This document shows, one piece after another, positions 8,800-20,458 of a stretch of DNA of 64,000 bases. The first letter of the stretch is position 1. Each line of letters begins with the position of its first letter. Origin of the DNA: Enterobacter sp. kpr-6 (GTDB lineage: Bacteria; Pseudomonadota; Gammaproteobacteria; Enterobacterales; Enterobacteriaceae); contig NZ_FOYH01000001.1 of the NCBI RefSeq assembly GCF_900116015.1, forward strand, positions 1 to 64,000, in the 5' to 3' direction. The position numbers were made by a program, and so were the translations under genes. The notes below the pieces were generated by a model. The model did no database searches and was not told where the DNA came from. It saw only the letters and a list, made by a program, of their open reading frames with translations.

Positions 8800-10122
8800 T
8801 TACTCGTTTGACGTTTCCTGCGAACCGCTTGGCTTACGGCGTTTGCCAATATTTTTGGCGTCGCGGTGACGTTTCTTCACGCGCGGCTTTTCTTTCTCTT
8901 CTTTTTTCTTTTCTGCACGCTTCGCCAGCACTTTCTTGGACGGTTTACCCGTCATCTTTTCACTTGGCGGACGAGTCGTTGGACGCAGTTCATCAATAAC
9001 CCGCGCTTTCACCGGTTCTTCGATATAGCGACCTACTTTTTGCAGCAGCAGATAATCGTGTGCTTCAACCAGTGAAATCGCGGTACCTTTGCGGCCTGCG
9101 CGCCCGGTACGACCGATGCGGTGCAGATAAATATCACCGCTGCGTGGCATGTCGAAGTTAATTACATGGCTTACGTCAGGAATATCAATCCCGCGGGCGG
9201 CGACGTCGGTGGCGACCAGCACGTTCACGCGTCCTTCTGTCAGACGTTTGATACCTTCGGTGCGCTTGATCTGCGCCATCTCACCTTCGAGGTAACAGTT
9301 GGCGATCCCGGCGGCTCGCAGCATTTCTGCCAGTTCGTGCACACGCTCGCGTTTACGCACAAAGACGATTGAGCGGGTGGCATCGTCCTGTTTCAGCAGA
9401 TGCTTAAGCAGTTCAACCTTGTGTTCAAAGTTATCCGCACGGTAATACCACTGATGGATCTTCTTGCGTTCGCGCGTTGACGGCGTTGCGGACACTTCAG
9501 CGGGATCTTCCAGCAGACGCTCCGCAAAGTCCTTAATCGCATCGCCTTCAAGCGTGGCGGAGAACAGCATGGTCTGTTTGCGCCAGCGCGTTTCGCCCGC
9601 GATATGCTCAATATCCTGCGCGAAGCCCAGCTCCAGCATACGGTCAGCTTCATCGAGGATCAGCGTTTCAACCGCACGGCAGTCGAAATTCTCTTCTTTA
9701 ATGTACTGCATCAGGCGGCCGGTGGTGGCCACGACGATATCCTGGTTTTCGCTGAAGACCTCGGCGTGGTTCATATAAGCCACGCCGCCGGTGATGGTGG
9801 CGATATCCAGATGGGTATTTGCGGCCAGCTCGCGCGCATGCTCTGCAACCTGAACGGCTAATTCACGTGTCGGCGTCAGAATTAAAATACGCGGGGGGCC
9901 AGATTTCTTGCGAGGGAAATCGATCAGATGCTGCAAGACGGGCAGCAGATACGCCGCCGTTTTACCGGTGCCTGTCGGCGCAGAACCGAGTACATCACGG
10001 CCTTCTAAGGCAGGCGGAATGGCTGCCGCCTGAATGGCAGTCGGGCGTGTGAAGCCTTTGCTGTGTAGCGCGTCCAGCAGGCTTTCATCGAGTTCAAGTT
10101 CGGAAAAAGTCGTTACAGTCAT
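8800..10122 (-). CDS. srmB: ATP-dependent RNA helicase SrmB
   Basis: SrmB is a DEAD-box helicase that helps early assembly of the 50S ribosomal subunit, mainly at low temperature. The 440 residues include the Q-motif region (GFTRPTAIQ), Walker A APTGTGKT at 48-55, PTREL, DEAD at 157-160, SAT at 188-190 and motif VI HRIGRTGRAG. The C-terminal 60 residues are strongly basic (KKVLAKRAEKKKEEKEK and following), as usual for SrmB RNA-binding tails. The start is the ATG at 10122. It is divergent from trmN6 across 131 bases. Confidence 0.97.
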   Translation of the reverse strand: MTVTTFSELELDESLLDALHSKGFTRPTAIQAAAIPPALEGRDVLGSAPTGTGKTAAYLLPVLQHLIDFPRKKSGPPRILILTPTRELAVQVAEHARELAANTHLDIATITGGVAYMNHAEVFSENQDIVVATTGRLMQYIKEENFDCRAVETLILDEADRMLELGFAQDIEHIAGETRWRKQTMLFSATLEGDAIKDFAERLLEDPAEVSATPSTRERKKIHQWYYRADNFEHKVELLKHLLKQDDATRSIVFVRKRERVHELAEMLRAAGIANCYLEGEMAQIKRTEGIKRLTEGRVNVLVATDVAARGIDIPDVSHVINFDMPRSGDIYLHRIGRTGRAGRKGTAISLVEAHDYLLLQKVGRYIEEPVKARVIDELRPTTRPPSEKMTGKPSKKVLAKRAEKKKEEKEKPRVKKRHRDAKNIGKRRKPSGSQETSNE

Positions 10123-10253
10123 GTTCTACCTCTGTTTGGGGCGCTGATTATAGACGTTATGGCTGCAATCTTCATCTGTTTGTGTGGATAAGCCTTCCCC
10201 GGATTATCGCTTTCACCTATGCTAACCCGGTTTCGTTTAGAGAGTTGTAAAGA

Positions 10254-10991
10254 ATGTCCTCAGCCAAAACGCGGCTTCGTCGTGACGGGTTCACATTTAA
10301 ACAATTTTTTGTTGCTCACGATCGTTGTGCAATGAAAGTCGGTACAGACGGTATTTTATTAGGGGCATGGTCGCCCGTCGCGGGCGTGACTCGCATCCTG
10401 GATATCGGCGCAGGCAGTGGTCTGGTGGCGCTGATGCTGGCGCAACGCACCGGCGATTCCGTAACGATTGATGCTGTTGAACTGGATGGTGATGCCGCAG
10501 GTCAGGCGCAGGAAAACGTTATGGAGTCACCCTGGTCGGCTCGTATCAATGTGCATAGCGCTGAAATCCAGACGTGGGTAAAAACGTGCCCGCTGCGTTA
10601 CGATCTGATCGTCAGCAATCCCCCTTATTATGAAAAGGGTGTCGATTGCGCAACCCCCCAGCGTGAACAGGCGCGTTATACCACCTCGCTCGACCATAGC
10701 GCGTTACTGGCCTGTGCAACGGAATGCATAACAGAAGAGGGCTTTTTCTGCGTGGTTTTACCGGAGAGTACGGGCAATGTCTTCACGCAAAAGGCGCTGG
10801 AGATGGGCTGGCATTTACGGCTGCGTACTGATATCTCCGATACGGAGAGCCGTCTGCCGCATCGCGTACTGCTGGCATTCTCCCCCGCGGCAGGAGAATG
10901 CTTTTGCGACAGACTGGTTATTCGCGGTCCCGATCAGCGTTACTCCGAAGGCTATACCGGACTGACGCAGGATTTTTACTTATTTATGTGA
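10254..10991 (+). CDS. trmN6: tRNA1(Val) (adenine(37)-N6)-methyltransferase
   Basis: This YfiC-family enzyme methylates A37 of tRNA1-Val, using SAM. The 245 residues equal the E. coli length. The SAM-binding motif I is DIGAGSG at 50-56 and the N6-amino methyltransferase motif IV is NPPY at 122-125. The ATG at 10254 gives [19 protein letters not shown]. Its last 12 bases overlap the 3' end of the convergent gene nadB, so neither gene has room for its own terminator there. Confidence 0.95.
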   Translation: MSSAKTRLRRDGFTFKQFFVAHDRCAMKVGTDGILLGAWSPVAGVTRILDIGAGSGLVALMLAQRTGDSVTIDAVELDGDAAGQAQENVMESPWSARINVHSAEIQTWVKTCPLRYDLIVSNPPYYEKGVDCATPQREQARYTTSLDHSALLACATECITEEGFFCVVLPESTGNVFTQKALEMGWHLRLRTDISDTESRLPHRVLLAFSPAAGECFCDRLVIRGPDQRYSEGYTGLTQDFYLFM

Positions 10992-12584
10992 CAGGATCGA
11001 CGGCCCGGATCCCACCATGAGCTCCGGGTAATCCAGCGTGTAATGCAGGCCCCGGCTCTCTTTACGCATCATCGCGCAGCGCACAATCAGCTCCGCTACC
11101 TGCACCAGATTACGCAATTCCAGCAGATTGTTAGATACGCGGAAATGGGCGTAATACTCGTCAATTTCCTGCTGCAACATGGTAATTCGTCGCAGCGCGC
11201 GCTCCAGCCGTTTAGTGGTGCGTACAATGCCTACGTAATCCCACATCAGCAGGCGCAGCTCATGCCAGTTGTGCTGGAGAACCACCTGCTCATCGGCATC
11301 ATCGACGCGGCTCTCATCCCATACCGGTAGCGATGTGATACTGCGGGCGTAGGGCATGCGCCGGTCGATATCCTCTGCCGCCGACCAGCCATACACCAGA
11401 CATTCCAGCAGCGAGTTGGAGGCCATGCGATTCGCACCGTGCAGGCCGGTATAGCTCACCTCACCAATGGCATACAGGCCATCGACATCAGTACGGCCAA
11501 AGTCATCCACCATCACGCCCCCGCAGGTGTAATGGGCGGCAGGCACGACCGGCACCGGATCTTTGGTTAAATCGATGCCCAGCCCGAGCAGTTTTTCGTA
11601 AATCATCGGGAAATGCTGGCGAATAAAGTCAGCGGGCTTATGGCTGATGTCGAGATACATGCAGTCCGCGCCGAGGCGTTTCATTTCATGATCGATAGCC
11701 CTGGCAACGATATCGCGCGGGGCCAGCTCTGCCCGCTCGTCAAAATCGGGCATAAAGCGTGAACCGTCCGGGCGCTTCAGGTAAGCGCCTTCACCTCGCA
11801 ACGCCTCGGTCAGTAAAAAGTTACGTGCCTGCGGATGGAATAGGGCCGTCGGGTGAAACTGATTAAACTCCAGATTGGCCACCCGGCAGCCTGCGCGCCA
11901 GGCCATCGCAATCCCGTCCCCGGAGGAAATATCCGGGTTGGTGGTGTACTGATACACTTTTGATGCGCCGCCGGTTGCCAGCACCACTGCTTTCGCCTGG
12001 CAGGTTTCCACCACTTCTTTATTACGATTCCACACCCACGCACCTACCACGCGGCGTGTGCCCGGCAGCCCGATTTTGTCGGAGATAATCAGATCGACCG
12101 CATTGCTGCGTTCAATTACGCGGATATTAGGATGGCTGAGCGCTTTGCCAACCAGCGTTGTTTCAACCGCTTTTCCGGTCGCGTCTGCGGCATGAAGAAT
12201 ACGACGATGACTGTGGCCGCCTTCACGGGTCAGGTGATAGCCCTCTTCGCCGTTGGGCTGAACGTGAGTATCAAACAACATGCCCTGATCGATAAGCCAC
12301 TGGACGCAATGACGGGCATTGCTGGCGACAAACTCTGCCGCATGGGGATCAACAATACCTGCGCCCGCAATCAGCGTGTCCTGAACGTGGGAATCAATAC
12401 TGTCGGTTTTATCAAACACCGCGGCAATGCCGCCTTGCGCATAAAAGGTGGAGCCTTCACTGACCGGGCCTTTACTTAACACAATGACCTTGTGTTTTTC
12501 GGCCAGGCGAAGGGCCAGCGATAACCCGGCAGCACCGCTGCCAATAATAAGCACGTCACAGGAGAGTTCAGGCGTCATATTCAT
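10980..12584 (-). CDS. nadB: L-aspartate oxidase
   Basis: NadB oxidises L-aspartate to iminoaspartate, the first step of de novo NAD synthesis, with NadA acting next. The 534 residues start with the FAD-binding motif [12 protein letters not shown]; the [21 protein letters not shown] and [20 protein letters not shown] segments are typical of the fumarate reductase/succinate dehydrogenase flavoprotein family. It is about six residues shorter at the C-terminus than the E. coli protein I remember, ending where it overlaps trmN6. The ATG at 12584 lacks a clear Shine-Dalgarno sequence; a perfect NadR box lies just upstream. Confidence 0.97.
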   Translation of the reverse strand: MNMTPELSCDVLIIGSGAAGLSLALRLAEKHKVIVLSKGPVSEGSTFYAQGGIAAVFDKTDSIDSHVQDTLIAGAGIVDPHAAEFVASNARHCVQWLIDQGMLFDTHVQPNGEEGYHLTREGGHSHRRILHAADATGKAVETTLVGKALSHPNIRVIERSNAVDLIISDKIGLPGTRRVVGAWVWNRNKEVVETCQAKAVVLATGGASKVYQYTTNPDISSGDGIAMAWRAGCRVANLEFNQFHPTALFHPQARNFLLTEALRGEGAYLKRPDGSRFMPDFDERAELAPRDIVARAIDHEMKRLGADCMYLDISHKPADFIRQHFPMIYEKLLGLGIDLTKDPVPVVPAAHYTCGGVMVDDFGRTDVDGLYAIGEVSYTGLHGANRMASNSLLECLVYGWSAAEDIDRRMPYARSITSLPVWDESRVDDADEQVVLQHNWHELRLLMWDYVGIVRTTKRLERALRRITMLQQEIDEYYAHFRVSNNLLELRNLVQVAELIVRCAMMRKESRGLHYTLDYPELMVGSGPSILSHK

Positions 12585-12591
12585 GATGGTG

Positions 12592-12609
12592 TGTTTAATT
12601 TACTAAACA
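12592..12609 (-). promoter_or_regulatory. NadR operator of nadB
   Basis: TGTTTA-ATTTAC-TAAACA is a perfect NadR box (TGTTTA-N6-TAAACA). It begins seven bases upstream of the nadB ATG. A minus-strand TATGCT near 12620-12625 could be the -10, placing the box near the transcript start. NadR represses NAD synthesis genes when NAD is plentiful. Confidence 0.9.
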
Positions 12610-13008
12610 ATGTTTGCGCAGCATAGCACCGCAAAGTCGGTTTGAGCACGTTTTATTTATCTGGTGTTGTAAAGGCTAAACAGGGAAGGGGACAAGCCAG
12701 CGGCAAAAAAACGAAATAATTTTGCGAAGCAGATCGTTAGCATCAGATTATGTGGTGAAATAAAGGTCGCATTGCGTTACTCTTCTGACGGGTTTCCCTG
12801 GCATGTCTTCATCGCACAGCACCCGGATGAGAATCAGTAGACTTACAATGAGTCATAACGAACAGTCTGCAAAACGTTACACAAAAACAAAGGTGTAATG
12901 GAACTTTTCACGAAACAAGCCTTCTAACCCTCAGCTTGCTCAAAGTACAGTGTTGGAGTGGCGTTTCGATTACGCGTGGAAATAGGGTTTGGGGAGACAT
13001 TACCTCGG
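12610..13008. other. nadB-rpoE divergent control region with interrupted leader frame
   Basis: About 400 bases without a clear gene. It holds the nadB promoter on the minus strand and the rpoE promoters on the plus strand. In E. coli a short leader frame (rseD) is reported to be translationally coupled to rpoE. In the frame whose TGA would overlap the rpoE ATG (13010-13012), this sequence has TAA at 12896-12898 and TAG at 12983-12985, so only a roughly 10-codon peptide from TTG 12953 (or 11 from GTG 12950) could be made. Other minor frames begin at ATG 12848 and ATG 12898 and are very short. Confidence 0.5.
12900..12927 (+). promoter_or_regulatory. Sigma-E promoter of the rpoE operon
   Basis: GGAACTT (12900-12906), a 16-base spacer and TCTAA (12923-12927) form a near-ideal sigma-E promoter. 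It gives autoregulation of rpoE-rseABC, as in E. coli. The start would lie near 12933. Confidence 0.93.
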
Positions 13009-13584
13009 ATGAGCGAGCAGTTAACGGATCAGGTTCTCGTTGAGCGGGTCCAGAAGGGAGATCAGAAATCGTTTAACTTACTGGTGGTTCGCTACCAGCA
13101 TAAAGTGGCGAGCCTGGTTTCCCGTTACGTGCCCTCAGGCGATGTGCCTGATGTGGTGCAAGAATCTTTTATTAAAGCCTATCGCGCGCTGGATTCATTC
13201 CGGGGAGATAGCGCTTTTTACACCTGGCTGTATCGAATCGCGGTTAACACCGCAAAAAATTATCTGGTAGCTCAGGGGCGACGCCCTCCATCCAGCGATA
13301 TTGATGCGATTGACGCAGAAAACTTCGAAAGTGGCGGCGCGCTGAAAGAAATTTCGAACCCTGAGAACTTAATGTTGTCAGAAGAACTGAGACAAATTGT
13401 TTTCCGCACCATTGAGTCACTCCCGGAAGATTTACGCATGGCGATTACCTTGCGGGAGTTAGATGGCCTGAGCTATGAAGAGATAGCCGTCATCATGGAT
13501 TGTCCGGTTGGTACGGTTCGCTCACGTATCTTCCGTGCGCGGGAAGCTATTGATAATAAAGTTCAACCGCTTATCAGGCGTTGA
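13009..13584 (+). CDS. rpoE: RNA polymerase sigma factor RpoE (sigma-E)
   Basis: Sigma-E directs the envelope stress response to misfolded outer-membrane proteins and altered lipopolysaccharide. The 191-residue protein is almost identical to E. coli RpoE. Region 2 spans roughly residues 20-90 (DVVQESFIKAYRALDSFRG and TWLYRIAVN), and region 4 spans 130-180 with the helix-turn-helix LSYEEIAVIMDCPVGTVRSRI. I chose the ATG at 13009 (MSEQLTDQVLVERVQKGDQK); an in-frame GTG at 12958 would add 17 residues but falls in the leader. The next gene, rseA, is 32 bases downstream. Confidence 0.99.
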   Translation: MSEQLTDQVLVERVQKGDQKSFNLLVVRYQHKVASLVSRYVPSGDVPDVVQESFIKAYRALDSFRGDSAFYTWLYRIAVNTAKNYLVAQGRRPPSSDIDAIDAENFESGGALKEISNPENLMLSEELRQIVFRTIESLPEDLRMAITLRELDGLSYEEIAVIMDCPVGTVRSRIFRAREAIDNKVQPLIRR

Positions 13585-13616
13585 CGATAGCGGGATACTG
13601 GAAAAGGTATTTAGGC

Positions 13617-14270
13617 ATGCAGAAAGAAAAACTTTCCGCTTTAATGGATGGTGAAACGCTGGATAGCGAGCTGCTCACAGAGCTGTCGCGCGATGCCGGA
13701 ATGCAGAAAACCTGGGAAGGTTATCATCTCATTCGCGATGCGATGCGAGGTGATACCGCCGATGTCCTTCATTTCGATATCTCAGCCCGCGTTATGGCGG
13801 CCATTGAAAGCGAACCGCTACGCCCGGCAACGCCATTGATTCCTGAAGCACAGCCTGCGCCGCAGCAATGGCAGAAAATGCCGTTCTGGAGCAAAGTGCG
13901 CCCATGGGCCAGCCAGATTACGCAAATGGGTGTCGCTGCATGCGTATCGCTTGCAGTTATTGTTGGCGTCCAGCAGTATAACGGCCAGTCTGAATCAACC
14001 CAGCAGCCAGAAGCGCCCGTGTTTAACACGCTGCCGATGATGGGTAAAGCCAGCCCGGTGAGCCTGGGTGTTCCAGCCGACGCTTCAGCGACGGGTGGTG
14101 GTCAGCAACAGCAGGTGCAGGAACAGCGTCGTCGAATCAATGCCATGTTGCAGGATTATGAATTGCAACGACGCCTGCACTCCGAACAGCTTCAGTTTGA
14201 GCAGGCACAAACTCAGCAAGCCGCTGTGCAGGTGCCTGGCATCCAAACCTTAGGAACACAATCGCAGTAA
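13617..14270 (+). CDS. rseA: Anti-sigma-E factor RseA
   Basis: RseA is a single-pass inner-membrane protein that holds sigma-E inactive. The 217-residue protein has a cytoplasmic sigma-binding domain (residues 1 to about 66), one membrane segment (about 101-118, MGVAACVSLAVIVGV) and a periplasmic domain. Stress proteases cut it in order: the DegS site V148-S149 (SPVSLG) and the RseP site A108-C109 are both conserved at the E. coli positions. The Gln-rich C-terminal region (160-217) binds RseB. The start is the ATG at 13617 (MQKEKLSALMDGE) with TTAGG upstream. Confidence 0.98.
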   Translation: MQKEKLSALMDGETLDSELLTELSRDAGMQKTWEGYHLIRDAMRGDTADVLHFDISARVMAAIESEPLRPATPLIPEAQPAPQQWQKMPFWSKVRPWASQITQMGVAACVSLAVIVGVQQYNGQSESTQQPEAPVFNTLPMMGKASPVSLGVPADASATGGGQQQQVQEQRRRINAMLQDYELQRRLHSEQLQFEQAQTQQAAVQVPGIQTLGTQSQ

Positions 14271-15223
14271 TGAAGCAACTTTGGTGTGCCATGTCCCTCG
14301 TGGCAGGTAGCCTGTTCTTCTCCGTCAACGCCTCGGCTGATGCATCGTCCGGGGCGTTGTTACAGCAGATGAACCTGGCGAGCCAGTCACTCAATTACGA
14401 GCTGTCATTCGTCAGCGTCAATAAACAAGGTGTGGAGTCATTACGCTATCGCCATGCCCGCCTTGATAACCAGCCCCTTGCACAACTTCTGCAAATGGAT
14501 GGCCCGCGCCGTGAAGTCGTCCAGCGTGGCAATGAAATCAGCTATTTTGAACCCGGCCTTGAGCCGTTTACGCTTAATGGCGATTACATTGTCGATTCAT
14601 TGCCGTCGCTCATCTATACCGATTTCAAACGCATCTCCGCGATCTATGACTTCATTTCCGTAGGTCGCACGCGTATTGCCGATCGCCTCTGCGAAGTGAT
14701 CCGCGTGGTTGCGCGGGATGGTAATCGTTACAGCTACATTGTCTGGCTGGATTCAGAGAGCAAATTACCTCTGCGCGTTGACCTGCTCGACCGCGATGGC
14801 GAAACGCTGGAACAATTCCGCGTTGTTGCCTTCTCGGTAAACAATCAGGTTGGTGCAGGGATGCAAACGCTGGCAAAGGCCAGTCTGCCGCCGCTGTTAT
14901 CGGTTCCGACCGGTGATAAAATCGACTTTACCTGGTCTCCTTCCTGGCTGCCGCAGGGCTTTAGTGAAGTATCAAGCAGTCGCCGTCAGTTACCTACGGT
15001 CGATATGCTTGTCGAGTCCCGGCTCTATTCCGACGGGTTATTTAGCTTTTCGGTGAACGTGAATCGCGCGGGACCTAACAGTTCCGATCAGATGTTACGC
15101 ACCGGACGGCGCACCGTCAGTACCACCGTACGTGACAACGCAGAAATTACCGTTGTGGGCGAACTCCCGCCACAAACCGCCAAACGTATTGCAGACAGTT
15201 TAAAATTCAGGGCAGCACAATGA
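14270..15223 (+). CDS. rseB: Sigma-E regulator RseB
   Basis: RseB is a periplasmic protein that binds RseA and shields it from DegS; lipopolysaccharide intermediates release it. The 317 residues begin with a Sec signal (MKQLWCAMSLVAGSLFFSVN, cleavage after ASA near residue 23). The two-domain MucB/RseB fold follows, with a large lipid-sensing N-terminal domain and a small C-terminal domain from about residue 210. The ATG shares one base with the rseA stop (TAATG), so translation is coupled. Confidence 0.97.
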   Translation: MKQLWCAMSLVAGSLFFSVNASADASSGALLQQMNLASQSLNYELSFVSVNKQGVESLRYRHARLDNQPLAQLLQMDGPRREVVQRGNEISYFEPGLEPFTLNGDYIVDSLPSLIYTDFKRISAIYDFISVGRTRIADRLCEVIRVVARDGNRYSYIVWLDSESKLPLRVDLLDRDGETLEQFRVVAFSVNNQVGAGMQTLAKASLPPLLSVPTGDKIDFTWSPSWLPQGFSEVSSSRRQLPTVDMLVESRLYSDGLFSFSVNVNRAGPNSSDQMLRTGRRTVSTTVRDNAEITVVGELPPQTAKRIADSLKFRAAQ

Positions 15224-15699
15224 TCAAAGAGTGGGCAACCGTCGTATCCTGGCAAAATGGTGAAGCGCTGGTCAGTTGTGATGTCAAATCCTCATGCAGC
15301 AGTTGCGCCTCGCGTTCCGGATGCGGTACCCGCGTGCTGAATAAGCTCGGGCCGCAGACCACGCATACGATCGTTGTTCCTTGCAATCAGCCGCTCATGA
15401 CCGGGCAAAAAGTCGAACTGGGAATTGCTGAAGGCAGCTTACTCGGCTCAGCGATGCTGGTGTATTTAACGCCGCTTGTGGGATTGTTCGCTGTCGGCGC
15501 GCTCTTTCAGACGTTATTTGGTCATGATTTAGCCGCCATGAGTGGTGCATTGCTGGGTGGCGTGGGCGGTTTCTTAGTGGCCCGTGCCTTCTCTCCTAAA
15601 CTGGCTGCGCGCGAAGCCTGGCAGCCCGTCATTCTCAGCATTGGCTTGCCGCCCGATATGCTGCGCGTGGATGCTCAGCCCGGAAATGCCGGTCAGTAA
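15220..15699 (+). CDS. rseC: SoxR-reducing system / sigma-E operon protein RseC
   Basis: RseC is an inner-membrane protein linked to reduction of SoxR, together with the Rsx complex. The 159 residues carry an N-terminal cytoplasmic cysteine cluster (C24, C30, C33, C39 within CDVKSSCSSCASRSGCG), a likely Fe-S or redox site. Two membrane segments follow (about 73-93 and 103-120), and then a C-terminal tail. Its start overlaps rseB by four bases (ATGA). It is the last gene of the rpoE operon; 168 bases separate it from lepA. Confidence 0.95.
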   Translation: MIKEWATVVSWQNGEALVSCDVKSSCSSCASRSGCGTRVLNKLGPQTTHTIVVPCNQPLMTGQKVELGIAEGSLLGSAMLVYLTPLVGLFAVGALFQTLFGHDLAAMSGALLGGVGGFLVARAFSPKLAAREAWQPVILSIGLPPDMLRVDAQPGNAGQ

Positions 15700-15763
15700 A
15701 TCTCTTTATTATCACAGCACATCATCAGCACCGTACCTTACCGCGCCGCCTGCGGGATGAGCA

Positions 15764-15793
15764 TTTCCTCACGTTGAGGTTGTAGTGTAGAAT
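15764..15793 (+). promoter_or_regulatory. Candidate lepA promoter
   Basis: A TAGAAT at 15788-15793, with TGTG just before it, resembles an extended -10 element. The best -35 I see, TTTCCT at 15764-15769, is poor. It lies 75 bases upstream of the lepA ATG. Confidence 0.4.
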
Positions 15794-15867
15794 GCGGCGT
15801 TTCAGACAACAGACGTGGGCTCAGTACAGCGGCCTCTTAGTTTCCGTAAGGCATAAAATCTCCATAT

Positions 15868-17667
15868 ATGAAGAACATACGCAACTTTTCGATCATCGCT
15901 CACATCGACCACGGTAAGTCGACGCTGTCTGACCGTATTATCCAGCTTTGCGGCGGCCTGTCCGATCGTGAAATGGCTGCCCAGGTGCTTGATTCCATGG
16001 ATCTTGAGCGCGAGCGCGGCATTACGATCAAAGCGCAAAGCGTGACTCTCGATTACAAAGCCTCTGACGGTGAAACCTACCAGCTGAACTTTATCGACAC
16101 CCCCGGTCACGTTGACTTCTCTTATGAAGTTTCCCGTTCCCTTGCCGCCTGTGAAGGTGCGTTGCTGGTGGTTGACGCCGGGCAGGGCGTAGAAGCCCAG
16201 ACGCTGGCGAACTGCTATACCGCACTGGAAATGGATCTGGAAGTCGTGCCAGTCCTGAACAAAATCGACCTGCCAGCTGCCGATCCTGAGCGCGTGGCGG
16301 AAGAGATTGAAGATATCGTCGGCATTGACGCCACTGACGCCGTGCGCTGCTCGGCGAAAACCGGTGTGGGCGTAGGCGACGTGCTGGAACGCCTGGTGCG
16401 CGATATTCCGGGCCCTGAAGGCGATCCGGATGCCCCGTTACAGGCGCTGATCATCGACTCCTGGTTCGATAACTATCTGGGCGTTGTGTCGCTGATCCGT
16501 GTTAAAAACGGCACCCTGCGCAAAGGCGACAAAATTAAAGTCATGAGCACCGGCCAGACTTACAACGCTGACCGCCTCGGCATTTTCACACCAAAACAGA
16601 TCGACCGTACCGAACTGAAATGCGGCGAAGTAGGCTGGCTGGTTTGCGCCATTAAAGACATCCTCGGCGCGCCGGTAGGCGATACCCTGACGCTTTCGCG
16701 CAACCCGGCGGACAAAGCACTGCCAGGCTTCAAAAAAGTGAAGCCGCAGGTGTATGCCGGTCTGTTCCCGATTAGTTCTGACGATTACGAAAACTTCCGC
16801 GATGCCCTCGGCAAGCTGAGTCTTAACGATGCCTCGCTGTTCTACGAGCCGGAGAGTTCTACCGCGCTGGGCTTTGGTTTCCGCTGCGGCTTCCTCGGTC
16901 TGCTGCACATGGAGATCATCCAGGAGCGTCTGGAGCGTGAATACGATCTGGAACTCATCACCACCGCACCGACGGTTGTGTATGAAGTGCAGACAACCGG
17001 CAAAGAAGTTATCTATGTCGACAGTCCGTCCAAGCTGCCGCCGCTGAATAATATTCAGGAACTGCGCGAACCGATTGCTGAGTGTCACATGCTGCTGCCG
17101 CAGGAATTCCTGGGTAACGTGATCACTCTGTGTATCGAGAAACGCGGCGTACAGACCAACATGGTTTACCACGGTAAACAGGTTGCGCTGACCTACGAAA
17201 TCCCGATGGCGGAAGTGGTGCTCGACTTCTTCGATCGCCTGAAGTCCACCTCGCGCGGCTATGCATCGCTGGATTACAACTTCAAGCGCTTCCAGGCCTC
17301 TAACATGGTGCGCGTGGACGTGCTGATCAACGGCGAGCGCGTTGACGCCCTGGCGCTGATCACCCACAACGACAACGCCCCGTATCGCGGTCGTGAGCTG
17401 GTGGAGAAGATGAAAGAGCTGATCCCGCGCCAGCAGTTTGATATCGCGATCCAGGCGGCGATCGGTAACCACGTTATCGCCCGCTCCACGGTGAAACAGC
17501 TGCGTAAAAACGTTCTGGCGAAATGCTATGGCGGTGACGTCAGCCGTAAGAAAAAGCTGCTGCAAAAACAGAAAGAAGGTAAGAAGCGAATGAAGCAGGT
17601 CGGTAACGTCGAACTGCCACAGGAAGCCTTCCTCGCCATTCTGCATGTTGGCAAAGACGGCAAATAA
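15868..17667 (+). CDS. lepA: Elongation factor 4 (back-translocating GTPase LepA)
   Basis: LepA (EF4) is a ribosome-associated GTPase related to EF-G, with roles in initiation and 30S assembly. It has 599 residues, the same as in E. coli. The G domain shows [13 protein letters not shown] (G1), the RGITI segment (G2), DTPGHVDF (G3) and NKIDLP (G4). EF-G-like domains II, III and V follow, and then the LepA-specific C-terminal domain ending in a lysine-rich tail ([18 protein letters not shown]). The ATG is at 15868. It forms an operon with lepB, 15 bases downstream. Confidence 0.99.
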   Translation: MKNIRNFSIIAHIDHGKSTLSDRIIQLCGGLSDREMAAQVLDSMDLERERGITIKAQSVTLDYKASDGETYQLNFIDTPGHVDFSYEVSRSLAACEGALLVVDAGQGVEAQTLANCYTALEMDLEVVPVLNKIDLPAADPERVAEEIEDIVGIDATDAVRCSAKTGVGVGDVLERLVRDIPGPEGDPDAPLQALIIDSWFDNYLGVVSLIRVKNGTLRKGDKIKVMSTGQTYNADRLGIFTPKQIDRTELKCGEVGWLVCAIKDILGAPVGDTLTLSRNPADKALPGFKKVKPQVYAGLFPISSDDYENFRDALGKLSLNDASLFYEPESSTALGFGFRCGFLGLLHMEIIQERLEREYDLELITTAPTVVYEVQTTGKEVIYVDSPSKLPPLNNIQELREPIAECHMLLPQEFLGNVITLCIEKRGVQTNMVYHGKQVALTYEIPMAEVVLDFFDRLKSTSRGYASLDYNFKRFQASNMVRVDVLINGERVDALALITHNDNAPYRGRELVEKMKELIPRQQFDIAIQAAIGNHVIARSTVKQLRKNVLAKCYGGDVSRKKKLLQKQKEGKKRMKQVGNVELPQEAFLAILHVGKDGK

Positions 17668-17682
17668 AATTAAGGAGTTGGC

Positions 17683-18657
17683 ATGGCGAATATGTTTGCC
17701 CTGATCCTGGTGATCGCAACGCTTGTCACAGGGCTGTTGTGGTGTCTGGATAAATTTATCTTTGCACCCAAACGTCGGGAGCGTCAGGCCGCTGCACAGG
17801 CTGCCACGGGCGATGCGATTGATGCCAAAACCCTGAAAAAGGTCAGCCCGAAACCGGGCTGGCTGGAAACAGGCGCATCCGTATTCCCGGTGCTGGCTGT
17901 GGTGCTGGTGGTGCGTTCGTTTATTTACGAACCTTTCCAGATCCCGTCAGGATCGATGATGCCTACGCTTTTGATCGGTGATTTTATTCTGGTGGAGAAG
18001 TTTGCCTACGGCATTAAAGATCCGATCTATCAGAACATGATCATTGAAACAGGGCATCCGAAACGCGGTGATGTGGTGGTGTTTAAATACCCGGACGATC
18101 CGCGCCTCGATTACATCAAACGTACCGTCGGTGTGCCGGGTGACAAGGTAAGCTACGATCCTGTGACCAAGCAGGTTACGGTTTCTCCGAACTGCCAGTC
18201 TGGTCAGGCGTGCGCAAGCGCGCTGCCAATCACCTATTCGAACGTTGAGCCTAGTGATTTTGTTCAGACATTTGATCGTAATAACGGCGGCGAAGCGAGC
18301 AGCGGTTTCTTCCAGTTGCCGAAAAGCGAAACCCGTGAAAACGGTATTCGCCTGACTGAGCGCAAAGAGACGCTGGGTGATGTGACGCACCGTATTCTGA
18401 CCGTGCCGATTGCCCAGGATCAACTGGGGATGTACTACCGCCAGCAAGGTCAGCAACTGGCAACCTGGATCGTGCCGCCGGGCCATTACTTCATGATGGG
18501 TGACAACCGCGATAACAGCGCGGACAGCCGTTACTGGGGCTTTGTACCTGAGGCAAATCTGGTAGGACGTGCCACAGGAATCTGGATGAGTTTCGAAAAA
18601 CAGGAAGGTGAATGGCCAACGGGCGTGCGTTTAAATCGCATCGGTGGCATTCATTAA
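17683..18657 (+). CDS. lepB: Signal peptidase I
   Basis: LepB removes signal peptides from exported proteins at the periplasmic face of the inner membrane. The 324 residues match E. coli. Two N-terminal membrane segments (about 4-22 and 62-77) flank a cytoplasmic basic loop. The catalytic serine is S91 (PSGSMMPTL) and the general base is K146 (YIKRTVGVPGD). The box near GDNRDNSADSRYWG is also intact. GGAG lies upstream of the ATG at 17683. Confidence 0.99.
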   Translation: MANMFALILVIATLVTGLLWCLDKFIFAPKRRERQAAAQAATGDAIDAKTLKKVSPKPGWLETGASVFPVLAVVLVVRSFIYEPFQIPSGSMMPTLLIGDFILVEKFAYGIKDPIYQNMIIETGHPKRGDVVVFKYPDDPRLDYIKRTVGVPGDKVSYDPVTKQVTVSPNCQSGQACASALPITYSNVEPSDFVQTFDRNNGGEASSGFFQLPKSETRENGIRLTERKETLGDVTHRILTVPIAQDQLGMYYRQQGQQLATWIVPPGHYFMMGDNRDNSADSRYWGFVPEANLVGRATGIWMSFEKQEGEWPTGVRLNRIGGIH

Positions 18658-18663
18658 TCTGCC

Positions 18664-18695
18664 GGGTTGCAGTCTGACGGCTGCAACCCAAATTA
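18664..18695 (+). terminator. Probable terminator after lepB
   Basis: A 9-bp stem GGGTTGCAG / CTGCAACCC with an 8-base loop starts seven bases after the lepB stop. The tail AAATTATTT is only moderately T-rich. Confidence 0.65.
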
Positions 18696-18746
18696 TTTCT
18701 CTGATAAATCTATTCCGGTAACGACATCCCCTGCCGTTGTGTATAG

Positions 18747-20452
<1,706 letters not shown>

Positions 20453-20458
20453 ACCCTG

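Noticed and set aside
12958-13008. A 17-residue N-terminal extension of RpoE from GTG 12958
   Set aside because: Sigma-E is strongly conserved from MSEQLTD, and the extension lies in the leader just downstream of the sigma-E promoter.
16438-17646. A 402-codon open frame on the minus strand opposite lepA
   Set aside because: It is a reverse-strand shadow of lepA with His/Gln/Val-rich composition typical of antisense translation.
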